64,000 nt of DNA from Bacillus sp. BP-3. Lineage in GTDB: Bacteria > Bacillota > Bacilli > Bacillales > Bacillaceae_G. A program made the position numbers and the translations under genes. The notes below the pieces were generated by a model that did not search any database, was not told the DNA's origin, and worked only from the letters and a program-made list of their open reading frames with translations. Below are positions 18,378 to 27,785 of the stretch, piece after piece; within the stretch, counting starts at the first letter, position 1, and each line of letters starts with the position of its first letter. Location of the stretch: assembly GCF_028401955.1 (NCBI RefSeq), contig NZ_JAQOTJ010000016.1:37376-101375 (forward strand), given 5' to 3'.

Positions 18378-18688
18378 ATTTTGTATTCTTATTCAAAATA
18401 TGTTATATTCAAAAAGTATCCCTGATAATAATTTGGTATATCAGAAAAGTTTACCTAGTTAAAATTTTCTGATTATTAATTATTTTATATGCTATTTAAA
18501 CGGAAAATATTAGGTTTGAAAACGCTTATTTTGAGTTTTTCAGGGGAAAAATACGATGACGGAAGATGTTTTTATAGAATTTACAAAATTTTTTATTCTA
18601 TTTCCATATAATACTATTGACTTCTAAATATTTTGTAAATTAAAATGATTACATAAATATCCGTTGAACAAGATTAGGAGGAATGAAA
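18378..18688 (+). promoter_or_regulatory. dtpT upstream region with promoter and possible CodY and cre sites
   Basis: No gene is seen. A likely promoter is TTGACT (18617-18622), 18 bases, TAAAAT (18641-18646). AATTTTCTGATTATT at 18463-18477 matches 12 of 15 bases of the CodY motif, and TGAAAACGCTTATT at 18517-18530 matches 12 of 14 of cre. CodY control of peptide uptake is known in Bacillus; here both operator calls are tentative. Confidence 0.4.
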
Positions 18689-20080
18689 ATGGATGCAGCT
18701 GTAAAGTTAAACAAAGCTGAAGAACAACAACAAAAAAAGAAACATCCTCCGGGATTATATTTGTTGTTCTTTACAGAAATGTGGGAAAGATTTAGCTACT
18801 ACGGAATGCGTAGTCTTTTAGTTCTTTATTTAACGACTGCAGTTGTTGGCGGTGGATTAGGGTTTGACAAGGCATCCGCTGTACAACTTTATGGTACATT
18901 TACAATGCTCGTATATTTCACGCCAATTATTGGTGGTTGGTTAACTGACCACTTTATTACAAAACGCCATGCGATTACTGTTGGTGGTATCACTATGGCA
19001 ATTGGTAACTTTGTTCTTTTCTCAATGAATACAACAACTGGCCTTTATTTAGGATTAGGATTATTAATTATCGGTAATGGATTTTTCAAACCAAACATTT
19101 CAACTCTTGTAGGTTCACTTTACGGTGAAAATGATAAGCGCCGTGACTCTGCTTTTACAATCTTCTACATGGGTATTAACTTAGGCGCTTTAATCGCACC
19201 GTTACTTTGTGGTTTCTTAGCAGAAGATTTCTTTGCATCAACTGTTAACGGCGTTATGGTAAAAGGATTCAAATACGGCTTCTTAACCGCTTGTATCGGT
19301 ATGATTGTTGGTCAACTTATCTTTAACTTACTAGCTAAACGTTATCTTGGTGATATCGGAACAACAGTTGTTGGTAAAAAATCAGCAAATAGCACTGCAA
19401 AAGTTGTCGAGAAAAAACCTTTAACAAAACAAGAGAAAAACCGCACTTGGGCAATTATTATTTTAACTTGCTTCGTTGTCTTCTTCTGGGCAGGATTCGA
19501 ACAAGCAGGTAGTTCTTTAACGCTTTATACAGATAAATTCGTTGATCGTACTATTTTCGGATGGGAAATGCCAACTTCTTGGTTCCAATCTGTTAACCCA
19601 TTGTTTATCGTTTTATTAGCACCAATTGTTTCGGCATTATGGGTAAAACTTTCTAAAACAAAAAATGGTGATTTAAAAATCCCAACAAAAATGGCATTTG
19701 GTATGATTCTGTTAGGAATTGGTTACCTTGTATTAACATTAGCAGTTCTAAAAACAGGTAGTGATGAAGCTCATATTGCTGTAAAAGCAAACTTACTGTT
19801 CATCGTTATCACGTATGTATTCCATACAATTGGTGAGCTTTTCTTATCACCAATCGGTTTATCTATGGTAAGTGCAATCGCACCTGTAAAATTAGCTTCT
19901 TTACTAATGGGCGTATGGATGGCTGGTACTGGATGTGCAAACTGGCTAGCTGGTAAATTAGCAGCTTACACACAATCTTTAGGTTATTTAGAAGTATTCG
20001 CAAGCATCGGTATTATCGTTATTGTATTAGGCTTAGTACTTCTTATGTTCTCTAAGAAAATTGCACATATGATGGAATAA
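18689..20080 (+). CDS. dtpT: Proton-dependent di/tripeptide transporter (POT family)
   Basis: 463 residues, about 14 membrane segments. The ATG at 18689 has AGGAGG 7 bases upstream; the ATG at 18683 is too close to that site. The family signatures are FTEMWERFSYYGMR in helix 1 (the ExxER proton-coupling motif) and FYMGINLGALIAPLLCG in helix 5. It imports small peptides with protons across the cytoplasmic membrane. Stand-alone gene. Confidence 0.93.
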   Translation: MDAAVKLNKAEEQQQKKKHPPGLYLLFFTEMWERFSYYGMRSLLVLYLTTAVVGGGLGFDKASAVQLYGTFTMLVYFTPIIGGWLTDHFITKRHAITVGGITMAIGNFVLFSMNTTTGLYLGLGLLIIGNGFFKPNISTLVGSLYGENDKRRDSAFTIFYMGINLGALIAPLLCGFLAEDFFASTVNGVMVKGFKYGFLTACIGMIVGQLIFNLLAKRYLGDIGTTVVGKKSANSTAKVVEKKPLTKQEKNRTWAIIILTCFVVFFWAGFEQAGSSLTLYTDKFVDRTIFGWEMPTSWFQSVNPLFIVLLAPIVSALWVKLSKTKNGDLKIPTKMAFGMILLGIGYLVLTLAVLKTGSDEAHIAVKANLLFIVITYVFHTIGELFLSPIGLSMVSAIAPVKLASLLMGVWMAGTGCANWLAGKLAAYTQSLGYLEVFASIGIIVIVLGLVLLMFSKKIAHMME

Positions 20081-20082
20081 AG

Positions 20083-20112
20083 AAAAAGCGGAGAAATTTC
20101 TCCGCTTTTTTT
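20083..20112. terminator. Bidirectional terminator
   Basis: A perfect 14-bp inverted repeat AAAAAGCGGAGAAA with TTTCTCCGCTTTTT between convergent genes. Confidence 0.92.
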
Positions 20113-20290
20113 AATGCTCTTCTAATGCAGTGATATCTACTTGTACTGTTTCTTGTGGTGTTTTTATATCGTGTACATTCGCAAGCCCACTTGTCTCATC
20201 ACAGCTTTCAATCCAAACAGGCACACCTTGATATGTAACGTCAATTCTACTTGATGATGATAAAATTTGTTTTACTCGATTTATATCCAT
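20111..20290 (-). CDS. sspH: Small acid-soluble spore protein, H type
   Basis: 59 residues beginning [10 protein letters not shown]; an adjacent ATG at 20293 is also possible after AGGAGGG. The pattern fits the SspH family: an N-terminal helix, then a beta segment with [15 protein letters not shown] and the ending QVDITALEE, at the family's usual length. H-type proteins are minor spore-core proteins, usually made in the forespore under sigma-G. No such promoter was defined here. Confidence 0.85.
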   Translation of the reverse strand: MDINRVKQILSSSSRIDVTYQGVPVWIESCDETSGLANVHDIKTPQETVQVDITALEEH

Positions 20291-20380
20291 CATTGTTCCC
20301 TCCTATTCTTTTTTATAGTGCCGTGTCTAGATGAATTTTATCCCACCTCTCTTTTTATTTCTCTATAATTTGGTAAAAAA

Positions 20381-20407
20381 AAAGGCATGTACATGTACAT
20401 GCCTTTT
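20381..20407. terminator. Terminator of the ArsR-type gene
   Basis: A perfect palindromic stem around GGCATGTACATGTACATGCC with A and T flanks. Confidence 0.85.
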
Positions 20408-20422
20408 AAATATTTTTCAATT

Positions 20423-20710
20423 TTAAGAAAATAATGTCTTTAAGATTTTATTTACTTTCTCATTGTGCACTTCATAATATACTTCTAAACCACGTCTTTC
20501 AAAACGGACGACTTTATTTTGCTTTAATTTTGTTAAGTGCTGTGATACCGTAGATTGTGGAATTTCTAATACTTCCTGTAATTGTGTTACATTACAAACG
20601 CCGCGCTGCATTAGTTCCATGACAAGACGAAGACGAAGCGGATGAGCTAATGCACGTAACATTTGTACATCTTCTTCTGAAATACGACATTCAAATTGAT
20701 CTTGATACAT
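20423..20710 (-). CDS. ArsR/SmtB-family transcriptional regulator
   Basis: 95 residues with a winged helix-turn-helix: LRALAHPLRLRLVMEL, the recognition helix IPQSTVSQHLTKLKQ and the wing FERRGLEVYYEV. Cys30-type ligands are sparse (RGVCNV), and the classic ELCVCDL metal site is absent, so metal sensing is doubtful; redox sensing by the single cysteine is possible. ATG at 20710 after GAGGGGAAA. No obvious target is adjacent, so it may be self-regulated or act elsewhere. Confidence 0.85.
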   Translation of the reverse strand: MYQDQFECRISEEDVQMLRALAHPLRLRLVMELMQRGVCNVTQLQEVLEIPQSTVSQHLTKLKQNKVVRFERRGLEVYYEVHNEKVNKILKTLFS

Positions 20711-21160
20711 ATTTTCCCCTCATTTTTTCTATTTATTTTATATTTATACATGTGTTATTTTTATATTTCTTATTCACTATTCCATTCTATATTCAATAAC
20801 TTCCTATTAATAAAAACCACATTCCTCCTTTATATAGAGAGAAAACTCTCTTTTGATGTCTGAATATTATACTATACGGCTTAAAGAAAAAGCAAAGTAT
20901 CTATAAGGCAGTTCCTTGCTTTCGAAAATAATTTTCTCAACCTTTTTGTTATATTTTTTGTATATCACTTTTACTATTTTATATCTCCTAATGATTCTCC
21001 TGCCTCATTCAACAATCTTTAAAGAATATATAAAAACATATAGCATATCCTACCCGTATACACTTTTTACTGCGCAGTACTTAGTTATTCCAAATTCTTC
21101 ATATAAATGTAGCAGAATTATTACAGTTAACAATCCCATGGAATAATAGCACTTTTACAC
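20711..21160. other. 450-bp AT-rich intergenic region
   Basis: No convincing gene. A short inverted repeat AGAGAG-AAAA-CTCTCT lies near 20840. The 76-codon open frame at 20916 has no ribosome binding site and an AT-driven composition, so it is not called. Confidence 0.5.
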
Positions 21161-21161
21161 G

Positions 21162-21190
21162 TTGACAATAGTTATTAAGGGGACTATACT
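21162..21190 (+). promoter_or_regulatory. Sigma-A promoter of lctP
   Basis: TTGACA (21162-21167), a 17-base spacer, TATACT (21185-21190). Confidence 0.85.
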
Positions 21191-21205
21191 AAAAATGCAA
21201 GTTAA

Positions 21206-21223
21206 TTGTGAATGATTTCACAA
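21206..21223. promoter_or_regulatory. Rex operator 1 (perfect palindrome)
   Basis: TTGTGAATGATTTCACAA is a 7-4-7 palindrome matching the Rex consensus TTGTGAAnnnnTTCACAA at every defined base. It lies just downstream of the likely transcription start. Rex releases DNA when the NADH/NAD ratio is high. Confidence 0.85.
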
Positions 21224-21227
21224 ATGA

Positions 21228-21245
21228 ATGTGAAAAAAATCACAA
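21228..21245. promoter_or_regulatory. Rex operator 2 (imperfect)
   Basis: ATGTGAAAAAAATCACAA has two mismatches to the Rex consensus and begins 22 bases (about two DNA turns) after the first site. Confidence 0.65.
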
Positions 21246-21270
21246 ATTATATATAGGAGATGTCATCATT

Positions 21271-22893
21271 ATGAGTACTTGGACACAAATTTATGACCCA
21301 TTACACAACATTTGGCTATCAGCAATTGTAGCCGCAATACCAATTTTATTTTTCGTATTATGCTTAACAGTCTTTAAAATGAAAGGATACATATCTGGAT
21401 TTTATAGTGTTATTTTAGCTATCATTCTTTCCATTTTCGTCTATAAAATGCCAGCAACTATGGCTGTATCCTCCGCTGCATTTGGTGTAGCAGCTGGATT
21501 TTATCCAATTTGTACAATTGTTATCGCAGCAATTTTCCTTTACAAACTAACTGTAAAAACTGAACAATTTAACGTGATTCGCGATAGTATTTCTAGCATT
21601 ACAAGCGATCCCCGTCTTCAAGTATTATTAATTGCTTATTCTTTCGGTGCTTTCTTAGAAGGTGCAGCAGGTTTTGGTGTACCAGTTGCTATTACAGCAG
21701 CATTACTTGTAGGTATGGGATTTGATCCATTAAAAGCAGCAGGTATCTGTTTAGTTGCTAACATTGCTGGCGGTGCGATGGGTGCAATGGGTATTCCAGT
21801 TACAGTACCCGCTCAATTAACACAACTTGACGCATTAACTGTTGGGCGTCATGCAGTTGGAATTTTACCATTTATTAGTTTCGTGTTACCATTCTTACTT
21901 GTTGCAATCGTTGATGGTTTCAAAGGAATTAAAGAAACTTGGCAAGGTATTGTTGTAAGCGGCGGTTCTTTCGCTATTACTCAGTTCGTTGTAACATATT
22001 TCCTTGGTGCAGAACTTACTGATATTTTCGCAGCTGTAGTCAGCATGATCTCATTAGCATTATTCTTACGTGTATGGCAGCCAAAATCTTCAACAAAAGC
22101 AAAAGTAAATAAACAAGAAAAACATAGTTATACAATCAAGCAAATTTTATACGCTTGGTCACCATTCGTATTCTTAACTGCATTTGTAACAATTTTCAAC
22201 TTAAAAGCAGTAAAAGCCTTATTCATTCCAAATGGTGCATTAAGTAACTTAGTATGGAATCTTCAAGTACCTGGCCTGCACAATCACGTGATTAAAACAG
22301 CGCCAATCGTTAAAGCAAATACACCATTTCCAGCAATCTTTAAGTTAGATGTATTCTCATCAACAACTACTGCAATTGTACTTGCAATTATCGTATCATT
22401 ACTTGTATTCCGTGTTAGCGGTAAGTTAGTAAAAGAATTAACCATTGAAACATTAAAAGAGTTAAAAACACCAATTTATACAATCTGTAGTGTAATTGCA
22501 TTAGCATATGTAACAAACTATTCTGGTATGTCTTCAACTCTTGGATTAGCTTTATCATCTACTGGAGATGTATTCCCTATCCTTTCGCCAATCTTAGGTT
22601 GGATCGGCGTATTCTTAACTGGTTCTGTAGTATCAAGCGGCTCTCTATTTGCGCCTCTTCAAGCAGTTACGGCTGCTCAATTAGATATCGTTCCTTCTAC
22701 TCTCGTTGCTTTAAACGTAGTAGGCGGTACAATCGCAAAAATGGTATCACCACAATCAATTGCGGTTGCTTGCGCAGCAGTTGGAATCGTTGGTAAAGAA
22801 TCAGAGCTATTTAAAATGACAATGAAATATAGCTTAATCTTCTTATTAATTATTAGCTTACTTCAACTTAACGCAGTGTTTAATATTTTCTAA
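21271..22893 (+). CDS. lctP: L-lactate permease
   Basis: LctP family, 540 residues from the ATG at 21271 (AGGAGA upstream). About 13 membrane segments; the family regions GAFLEGAAGFGVPVAITAAL and GVFLTGSVVSSGSLFAPLQ are seen. It moves lactate with protons across the membrane. The promoter, followed by two Rex-type palindromes, suggests that expression rises when NADH accumulates under oxygen limitation, as for fermentative genes in other Bacillus. Confidence 0.93.
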   Translation: MSTWTQIYDPLHNIWLSAIVAAIPILFFVLCLTVFKMKGYISGFYSVILAIILSIFVYKMPATMAVSSAAFGVAAGFYPICTIVIAAIFLYKLTVKTEQFNVIRDSISSITSDPRLQVLLIAYSFGAFLEGAAGFGVPVAITAALLVGMGFDPLKAAGICLVANIAGGAMGAMGIPVTVPAQLTQLDALTVGRHAVGILPFISFVLPFLLVAIVDGFKGIKETWQGIVVSGGSFAITQFVVTYFLGAELTDIFAAVVSMISLALFLRVWQPKSSTKAKVNKQEKHSYTIKQILYAWSPFVFLTAFVTIFNLKAVKALFIPNGALSNLVWNLQVPGLHNHVIKTAPIVKANTPFPAIFKLDVFSSTTTAIVLAIIVSLLVFRVSGKLVKELTIETLKELKTPIYTICSVIALAYVTNYSGMSSTLGLALSSTGDVFPILSPILGWIGVFLTGSVVSSGSLFAPLQAVTAAQLDIVPSTLVALNVVGGTIAKMVSPQSIAVACAAVGIVGKESELFKMTMKYSLIFLLIISLLQLNAVFNIF

Positions 22894-22897
22894 ATAT

Positions 22898-22929
22898 AAA
22901 AGGCTGATGACTCGTTCATCAGCCTTTTT
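22898..22929. terminator. Bidirectional terminator
   Basis: A 13-bp stem AAAAGGCTGATGA with TCATCAGCCTTTT and a 5-base loop, overlapping the end of the next gene. Confidence 0.9.
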
Positions 22930-24229
22930 CTTCCGTTTCCATTTTTTTAATCTCTACTCGCTTAATTTGATGCATATCTTTTTCAAGAATTGTAAATGTC
23001 CATTCTCCAACAACAGTCATATCCCCCTCTGCCATTGGTTGTCCTTGCATCATTAACCATCCCCCAATTGTGTCTACATCTTGTTCATTCAAATGTAAAC
23101 CGAACAAATCATTAATTTCACTGACTAACACTTTTCCGTCAACGATTTTGCAATCGTCACTAATATGTTGAATCGGTGGGTGTTCATCCTCATCATATTC
23201 ATCGCGAATTTCTCCCACAATCTCTTCTAAAATATCTTCAAGCGTAACGAGTCCTGCTGTTCCACCGTATTCATCATATAAAATGGCTAGTGGAATTCGT
23301 TTTTTTTGCATACTTAACAGCAAATCATGTATAAAAATGTTTTCCATCACTTCAATAACGGGCCTTGTATATGCCATAATTGATTTTGCTTCTTGTTTTT
23401 CTCCATCCATATAGCGGATAAAGAAATCTTTCACATTCACCATTCCAAGTACTTCATCTTTATCTTCTCCGAACACTGGATATCTTGTATATTTTTCTTG
23501 GCGAATTATTTCAATATGTGTTTCAAATAAATCTTCCGTATATAATCCAACAATTTCTGTCCGCGGCACCATAATCTCTTTCGCAAGACGATTGTCAAAT
23601 TCAAAAATGTTATTTACATATTTAAACTCTGCTTGATTAATTTCTCCGCTTTCATAACTCTCTGACAAAATGAGGCGGAGCTCTTCCTCTGAATGCGCTA
23701 CTTCATGTTCAGAAGCAGGTTTTAGCCCAAATAAACTTGCCACAAAACGAGCTGCATGATTTAATGCCCAAATAAATGGATACATAATGCGATAAAAATA
23801 AATCAGTGGCTTTGAAAACATTAGACTGACTTGCTCTGCTTTTTGGATTGCAAATGTTTTTGGTGCCAATTCTCCAACTACAACATGTAAAAACGTAATA
23901 ACTGCAAATGCAATAATAAAAGATACGGTGTTTGCAATTGGAGGAGAGAGATGAAGTGTAATCAATACAGGCTCTAATACATGCTTTACAGTTGGCTCAC
24001 CTAACCACCCCAGTCCTAGTGCTGTAATGGTGATCCCGAACTGGCATGCTGACAAATACTCATCTAAATTAGAAGTTACTTTTTTCGCCGCTACTGCTCC
24101 TCGTTTTTTTTCTCCTACAAGTTGATCAATGCGGCTACTGCGTACTTTCACAATCGCAAATTCAATCGCAACAAAAAAACCTGTTAATGCAATTAAAGCT
24201 GCCACTAGTATTAAATTCCCTATTTCCAA
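22919..24229 (-). CDS. CNNM/CorC-type membrane protein with CBS domains
   Basis: 436 residues. The N-terminal DUF21 (CNNM) membrane domain has about four segments (1-160) with FGITITALGLGWLGEPTV. A CBS pair follows (about 200-330, with MVPRTEIVGLY and RIPLAILYDEYGG) and then a CorC/HlyC C-terminal domain (350-430). Often annotated as hemolysin, but related proteins export magnesium or cobalt; cation efflux is the better guess. The start is TTG at 24229 after GGGAG; no ATG fits. A hairpin in the leader (24240-24256) lies just upstream. Confidence 0.85.
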   Translation of the reverse strand: MEIGNLILVAALIALTGFFVAIEFAIVKVRSSRIDQLVGEKKRGAVAAKKVTSNLDEYLSACQFGITITALGLGWLGEPTVKHVLEPVLITLHLSPPIANTVSFIIAFAVITFLHVVVGELAPKTFAIQKAEQVSLMFSKPLIYFYRIMYPFIWALNHAARFVASLFGLKPASEHEVAHSEEELRLILSESYESGEINQAEFKYVNNIFEFDNRLAKEIMVPRTEIVGLYTEDLFETHIEIIRQEKYTRYPVFGEDKDEVLGMVNVKDFFIRYMDGEKQEAKSIMAYTRPVIEVMENIFIHDLLLSMQKKRIPLAILYDEYGGTAGLVTLEDILEEIVGEIRDEYDEDEHPPIQHISDDCKIVDGKVLVSEINDLFGLHLNEQDVDTIGGWLMMQGQPMAEGDMTVVGEWTFTILEKDMHQIKRVEIKKMETEEKG

Positions 24230-24235
24230 GTATCT

Positions 24236-24290
24236 CCCTTAGCTGCAGGCAGCTAAAGTTACACCTCCCGCAAAGATAAGTTTAACTCTT
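24236..24290 (-). promoter_or_regulatory. Possible structured leader of the CNNM gene
   Basis: On the minus strand, TTTGCGGGAGGT is followed by a perfect TAGCTG-CC-TGCAGCTA-type hairpin immediately before the GGGAG ribosome binding site and TTG start. It could affect translation. It does not match a riboswitch class that I can name with confidence. Confidence 0.3.
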
Positions 24291-24342
24291 TTTAATTTCC
24301 CTCATTTCCTCACAAGAAAACCTGTATAAATTTCACAAATTT

Positions 24343-24729
24343 TTATCTCTCATATAATTCAAGGGGCAAACCATCTGGATCTTGAAAAAATACAAAACGT
24401 TTTCCAGTTATCTCATCAATTCGAACGCTTTCAGTTTGTATACCATACTGTTGTAGATGAGATACAGCTTCTTCTATAGATAAAACTGAAAATGCTAAAT
24501 GCCTCAAGCCAGCTGCTTCAGGAAAGTTTGTACGCTTCGGAGGGTTCGGAAATGAAAATAATTCAATTTGATATGTATTCCCAACACACAAATCGAGCTT
24601 ATATGACTCCCTTTCTTCTCGATATACTTCACGTAAAATTTGAAACCCAAGTACTTCTGTATAGAATTTTTTTGATACTTCATAATTCGAACAAATAATT
24701 GCAACGTGGTGAACATGAGTAATATTCAT
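24343..24729 (-). CDS. VOC-family (glyoxalase-like) protein
   Basis: 128 residues with the two babba modules of the vicinal oxygen chelate fold. Candidate metal ligands are His8 in HVHHVAI, Glu in YQIELFSF, His in GLRHLAFSV and Glu in LPLELYE, the usual His-Glu-His-Glu set. The ending FFQDPDGLPLELYE is typical. The family includes glyoxalase I, dioxygenases and resistance proteins; the substrate here cannot be told. Single gene. Confidence 0.82.
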   Translation of the reverse strand: MNITHVHHVAIICSNYEVSKKFYTEVLGFQILREVYREERESYKLDLCVGNTYQIELFSFPNPPKRTNFPEAAGLRHLAFSVLSIEEAVSHLQQYGIQTESVRIDEITGKRFVFFQDPDGLPLELYER

Positions 24730-24778
24730 CTTATCTTATCTTTTCCTTTCTTGTATATTCTCCTTTGAAATGAAAAAC

Positions 24779-24956
24779 TTATATATATCCACTTTAATCT
24801 TTTAACATCTAAGTTGCTGTTATGTAAAACAAAAAGTGATATGCTACCCATTGTCTGTGGTAGAAAAAGGCCCTGACCGCTTCGAGCATGGCCAGACGCT
24901 CTCGCCTACCTGAAAAAGGTGGTTTTTATGTTAATTTTTCAAGTTGTATTTATATA
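24779..24956 (-). repeat. Repeat family A, copy 2
   Basis: Reverse orientation. It has the terminal TATATATCCACTTTAA and TTTAACATCTAAG, the hairpin core CTGACCG to CGAGCATGGCCAG, and the other terminus ending at TTGTATTTATATATA. It lies directly upstream of nupC. Confidence 0.8.
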
Positions 24957-24982
24957 TAAAACTGCAGATAAGGAGCATCATT

Positions 24983-26161
24983 ATGAAATTTTTCACATTT
25001 GGTCTCGGACTCATTGTTATATTTTTTCTTGCTTTTATAGCAAGTAATAATCGAAAGCATATTAAGTTCAAACCAATCATTCTTATGCTTATAATACAAT
25101 TAATTTTAACGTTCCTACTATTAAATACACAGGTTGGTCTGATTCTCATTACAGCAATTTCAAATATATTTAATGAGCTATTAAAGTATGCCGCTGCAGG
25201 TGTAAACTTTGTATTCGGTGGCTTATTAAACAAAGGCGAAATGTCCTTCTTTTTAAGTGTTTTACTGCCAATTGTATTTATCTCTGTCTTAATTGGTATT
25301 TTACAGCACCTAAAAATTTTACCATTTATTATTCGCTGGATTGGTTTTTTCCTTAGTAAAATAAATGGCCTTGGTAAATTAGAATCTTATAATGCCGTTG
25401 CCTCTGCTATTGTCGGTCAATCCGAAGTTTTTATTACTGTGAAAAAACAACTCGGCCAAATTCCAAAGCATCGTCTATACACACTATGCGCTTCAGCAAT
25501 GTCTACGGTATCTATGTCCATCGTTGGCGCTTATATGACAATGATTGAGCCAAAGTATGTTGTTACTGCTCTCGTCTTAAATTTATTTAGTGGGTTTATT
25601 ATTGTATTAATTATTAATCCATACGACGTAAAAGATGAAGAAGATATTTTAGATATTAAAGAAGAAAAGCAAACCTTCTTTGAAATGCTAGGAGAGTACA
25701 TTTTAGATGGGTTTCGCGTCGCACTCGTCGTTGGTGCAATGTTAATTGGTTTCGTTGCCCTTATAAGTGCCATTAATGGCTTATTTGCGATTGTTTTTGG
25801 TATTACATTTCAACAGTTGCTCGGATATGTCTTTTCTCCAATCGCTTTTATTATTGGTGTACCTGCTCCGGAAATTATCCAAGCCGGTAGCATTATGGCA
25901 ACAAAATTGATTACAAATGAATTTGTAGCTATGATGGATTTAAGTAAACTTGCAAGTACACTCTCTCCTCGCACTATCGGGATTATTTCCATCTTCCTAG
26001 TGTCTTTTGCAAATTTCTCTTCTATTGGAATTATTTCAGGCGCAGTAAAAGGTTTACATGAAGAACAAGGAAATGTCGTTGCCAGATTCGGTTTAAAACT
26101 CCTATACGGAGCAACCTTAGTCAGCATTCTATCTGCGACTATTGTTAGTATTATGATATAA
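24983..26161 (+). CDS. nupC: Concentrative nucleoside transporter (NupC family)
   Basis: 392 residues from the ATG at 24983, with AAGGAGC upstream. CNT-family features are [17 protein letters not shown], the late NEFVAMMDL, and multiple membrane segments. It imports nucleosides with protons or sodium. Any promoter must lie in or upstream of repeat copy A2, whose end is 27 bases before the start. The specific nucleoside preference is not visible. Confidence 0.9.
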   Translation: MKFFTFGLGLIVIFFLAFIASNNRKHIKFKPIILMLIIQLILTFLLLNTQVGLILITAISNIFNELLKYAAAGVNFVFGGLLNKGEMSFFLSVLLPIVFISVLIGILQHLKILPFIIRWIGFFLSKINGLGKLESYNAVASAIVGQSEVFITVKKQLGQIPKHRLYTLCASAMSTVSMSIVGAYMTMIEPKYVVTALVLNLFSGFIIVLIINPYDVKDEEDILDIKEEKQTFFEMLGEYILDGFRVALVVGAMLIGFVALISAINGLFAIVFGITFQQLLGYVFSPIAFIIGVPAPEIIQAGSIMATKLITNEFVAMMDLSKLASTLSPRTIGIISIFLVSFANFSSIGIISGAVKGLHEEQGNVVARFGLKLLYGATLVSILSATIVSIMI

Positions 26162-26300
26162 AGTGAAACTTCCATCAGTGGAGAGTTTTTTCATCTCCCA
26201 CTGATGGGAAAGCCCTCACCTATCTTCTTTAGAAAATCGGAAGCAACTCGTCCAATCCTGAGGTGGGGAACTTACTGCCCACGAATAGCGAGATAAACTT
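26160..26300 (+). repeat. Repeat family B, copy 3
   Basis: It starts at the nupC stop with AAAGTGAAACTTCCATCAGT. The stem CCATCAGTGG pairs with CCACTGATGG, then CCCTCACC pairs with GAGGTGGGG, and it ends near GAATAGCGAGATAAA. The rest of 26300-26567 has no gene and leads into the LCP gene. Confidence 0.75.
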
Positions 26301-26567
26301 GGAAAAATTTCAATCTTTTTTTTTGTTTATTTTTTATATACAATTATTCTTAAACAGATTCCTTATTATCATAAAGGCATCTGTTTTTTGTACAAATAAC
26401 AAAAATTTCAAAACATCTTTATAATACGATATGTTTCATATATTTCATTTTTATGTCAATTAAAATTTTATAGTGAAAACTCATTATATTTATGTAAAAT
26501 AGAAAGTGTGCGTTTTTTTAAATTGTAAGAAAATATTTGAATTGATTGTTTAAAGGAGAAAAAATTA
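26301..26567 (+). other. Intergenic region upstream of the LCP gene
   Basis: AT-rich sequence without a coding frame. AAAGGAG just before 26568 is the ribosome binding site. No confident promoter was picked. Confidence 0.5.
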
Positions 26568-27581
26568 ATGAAACCTGATTTCGGAACGATAAATAGAGCA
26601 TCACAAAAACGCTCTAAGAAAAAGCGTGTATTATGGTTTGTTCTCATTCCTTTATTCCTTTTGATTATTGGAGGAGGCAGCTATTGCTTCCATATATATA
26701 ATAAAGCACAGGCGGTTGCTAATGGTGCTTACTCAGAATTAGGACGCGGCGATAAATCGGACAAACGCGAAAAAGCAGTAAAACCAATGACTGATAATAT
26801 TTCGGTCTTAATCATGGGTGTCGATGAAAGTGATACACGAGCAAAAGAATATGGAACTGCAACTCGTACAGATGCATTGTTACTTGCAACGATTAATAAA
26901 AACGATAAATCTGTGAAACTATTAAGCATTCCTCGTGATTCTCGTGTATATATTCCATCAGAGAAAAAAGAAGACAAAATTACACACGCACACGTATTTG
27001 GTGGCGTGGATAGCACAATTAATACAGTAGAACGCTTTTTAAATGTTCCTGTTGATTATTACGTAAAATTTAATTTTAAATCATTTATAAAAATTGTTGA
27101 TTCTCTTGGCGGTATTGATGTAGACGTACCCGTTGCATTTACTGAACAAGACAGTAAAGACCAACCAGGTGCTATTCACCTTGAAAAAGGTCGTCAACAC
27201 TTAAATGGCGAACAAGCACTTGCATTAGCAAGAACGCGTCATATTGATAGCGACTATATGCGCGGTCAACGTCAACAACTTGTTTTAGAAGCAGTTGCTA
27301 AAAAAGCACTATCTGTAAATTCAATCAGCAAACTTGGCGAATTACTTGATTCAGTCGATCATGATTTAAAAACAAACTTAACTTTCGACGATATGATGGC
27401 AATTACGAAAAACTCAATGGATTCCAGCTTAAAGATTGATAAATTACAAGTAAAAGGCGACGACAAATATATCGATGGTGTATACTATTACGTCCCTAAC
27501 GAAAAGAATGTTCAAGATGTTTCTAAGGAACTACAAAACCATCTTGGTGTTACAGGTAAATTAGATCATAAGAAACTATAA
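26568..27581 (+). CDS. LytR-CpsA-Psr (LCP) family cell-wall glycopolymer ligase
   Basis: 337 residues: a short basic N-terminus, one membrane segment (about 23-45) and an extracellular LCP domain. Family motifs are the acidic MGVDESD, TRTDALLLATIN, SIPRDSRVYIP, GGIDVDVPV and the LARTRHIDSDYMRGQRQQ region with its conserved Arg/Asp residues. LCP proteins move polyprenyl-pyrophosphate-linked glycopolymers onto peptidoglycan. Which polymer is attached cannot be told from the window. Strong terminator follows. Confidence 0.92.
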   Translation: MKPDFGTINRASQKRSKKKRVLWFVLIPLFLLIIGGGSYCFHIYNKAQAVANGAYSELGRGDKSDKREKAVKPMTDNISVLIMGVDESDTRAKEYGTATRTDALLLATINKNDKSVKLLSIPRDSRVYIPSEKKEDKITHAHVFGGVDSTINTVERFLNVPVDYYVKFNFKSFIKIVDSLGGIDVDVPVAFTEQDSKDQPGAIHLEKGRQHLNGEQALALARTRHIDSDYMRGQRQQLVLEAVAKKALSVNSISKLGELLDSVDHDLKTNLTFDDMMAITKNSMDSSLKIDKLQVKGDDKYIDGVYYYVPNEKNVQDVSKELQNHLGVTGKLDHKKL

Positions 27582-27582
27582 G

Positions 27583-27620
27583 AAAAACAGCTGTTGTAAT
27601 AATACAACAGCTGTTTTTCT
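27583..27620 (+). terminator. Terminator of the LCP gene
   Basis: A perfect 16-bp stem AAAAACAGCTGTTGTA with TACAACAGCTGTTTTT. Confidence 0.93.
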
Positions 27621-27636
27621 TTTTTCTTTCAATAAT

Positions 27637-27785
27637 AAAGTGAAACTTCCGTCAGTGGAGAGTTTTTTCATCTTTCATTTATGGAAAGCCCTCACCTATC
27701 TTCTTTAGAAAAGCGGAAGCAACTCGTCCAATCCTGAGGTGGGGGACTTACTGCCCATGAATAGCGGGACAAAGTGAAACTTCTG
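27637..27785 (+). repeat. Repeat family B, copy 4
   Basis: Nearly the same as copy 3 (for example GAAAAGCGGAAGCAACTCGT), ending GCGGGACAAAGTGAAACTTC, so the first bases of the repeat recur at its end. The stretch 27786-27956 is AT-rich with no gene. Confidence 0.75.

Noticed and set aside
20916-21146. 76-codon plus-strand open frame upstream of lctP
   Set aside because: No ribosome binding site, composition driven by AT-rich DNA, and no domain or neighbour support.
22919-24229. Hemolysin
   Set aside because: The DUF21-CBS-CorC layout points to cation transport; the hemolysin name comes from old annotation.
24719-24956. Possible regulatory RNA upstream of nupC
   Set aside because: The conserved hairpin there belongs to the family A repeat present at six other places, so it is not specific to nupC.
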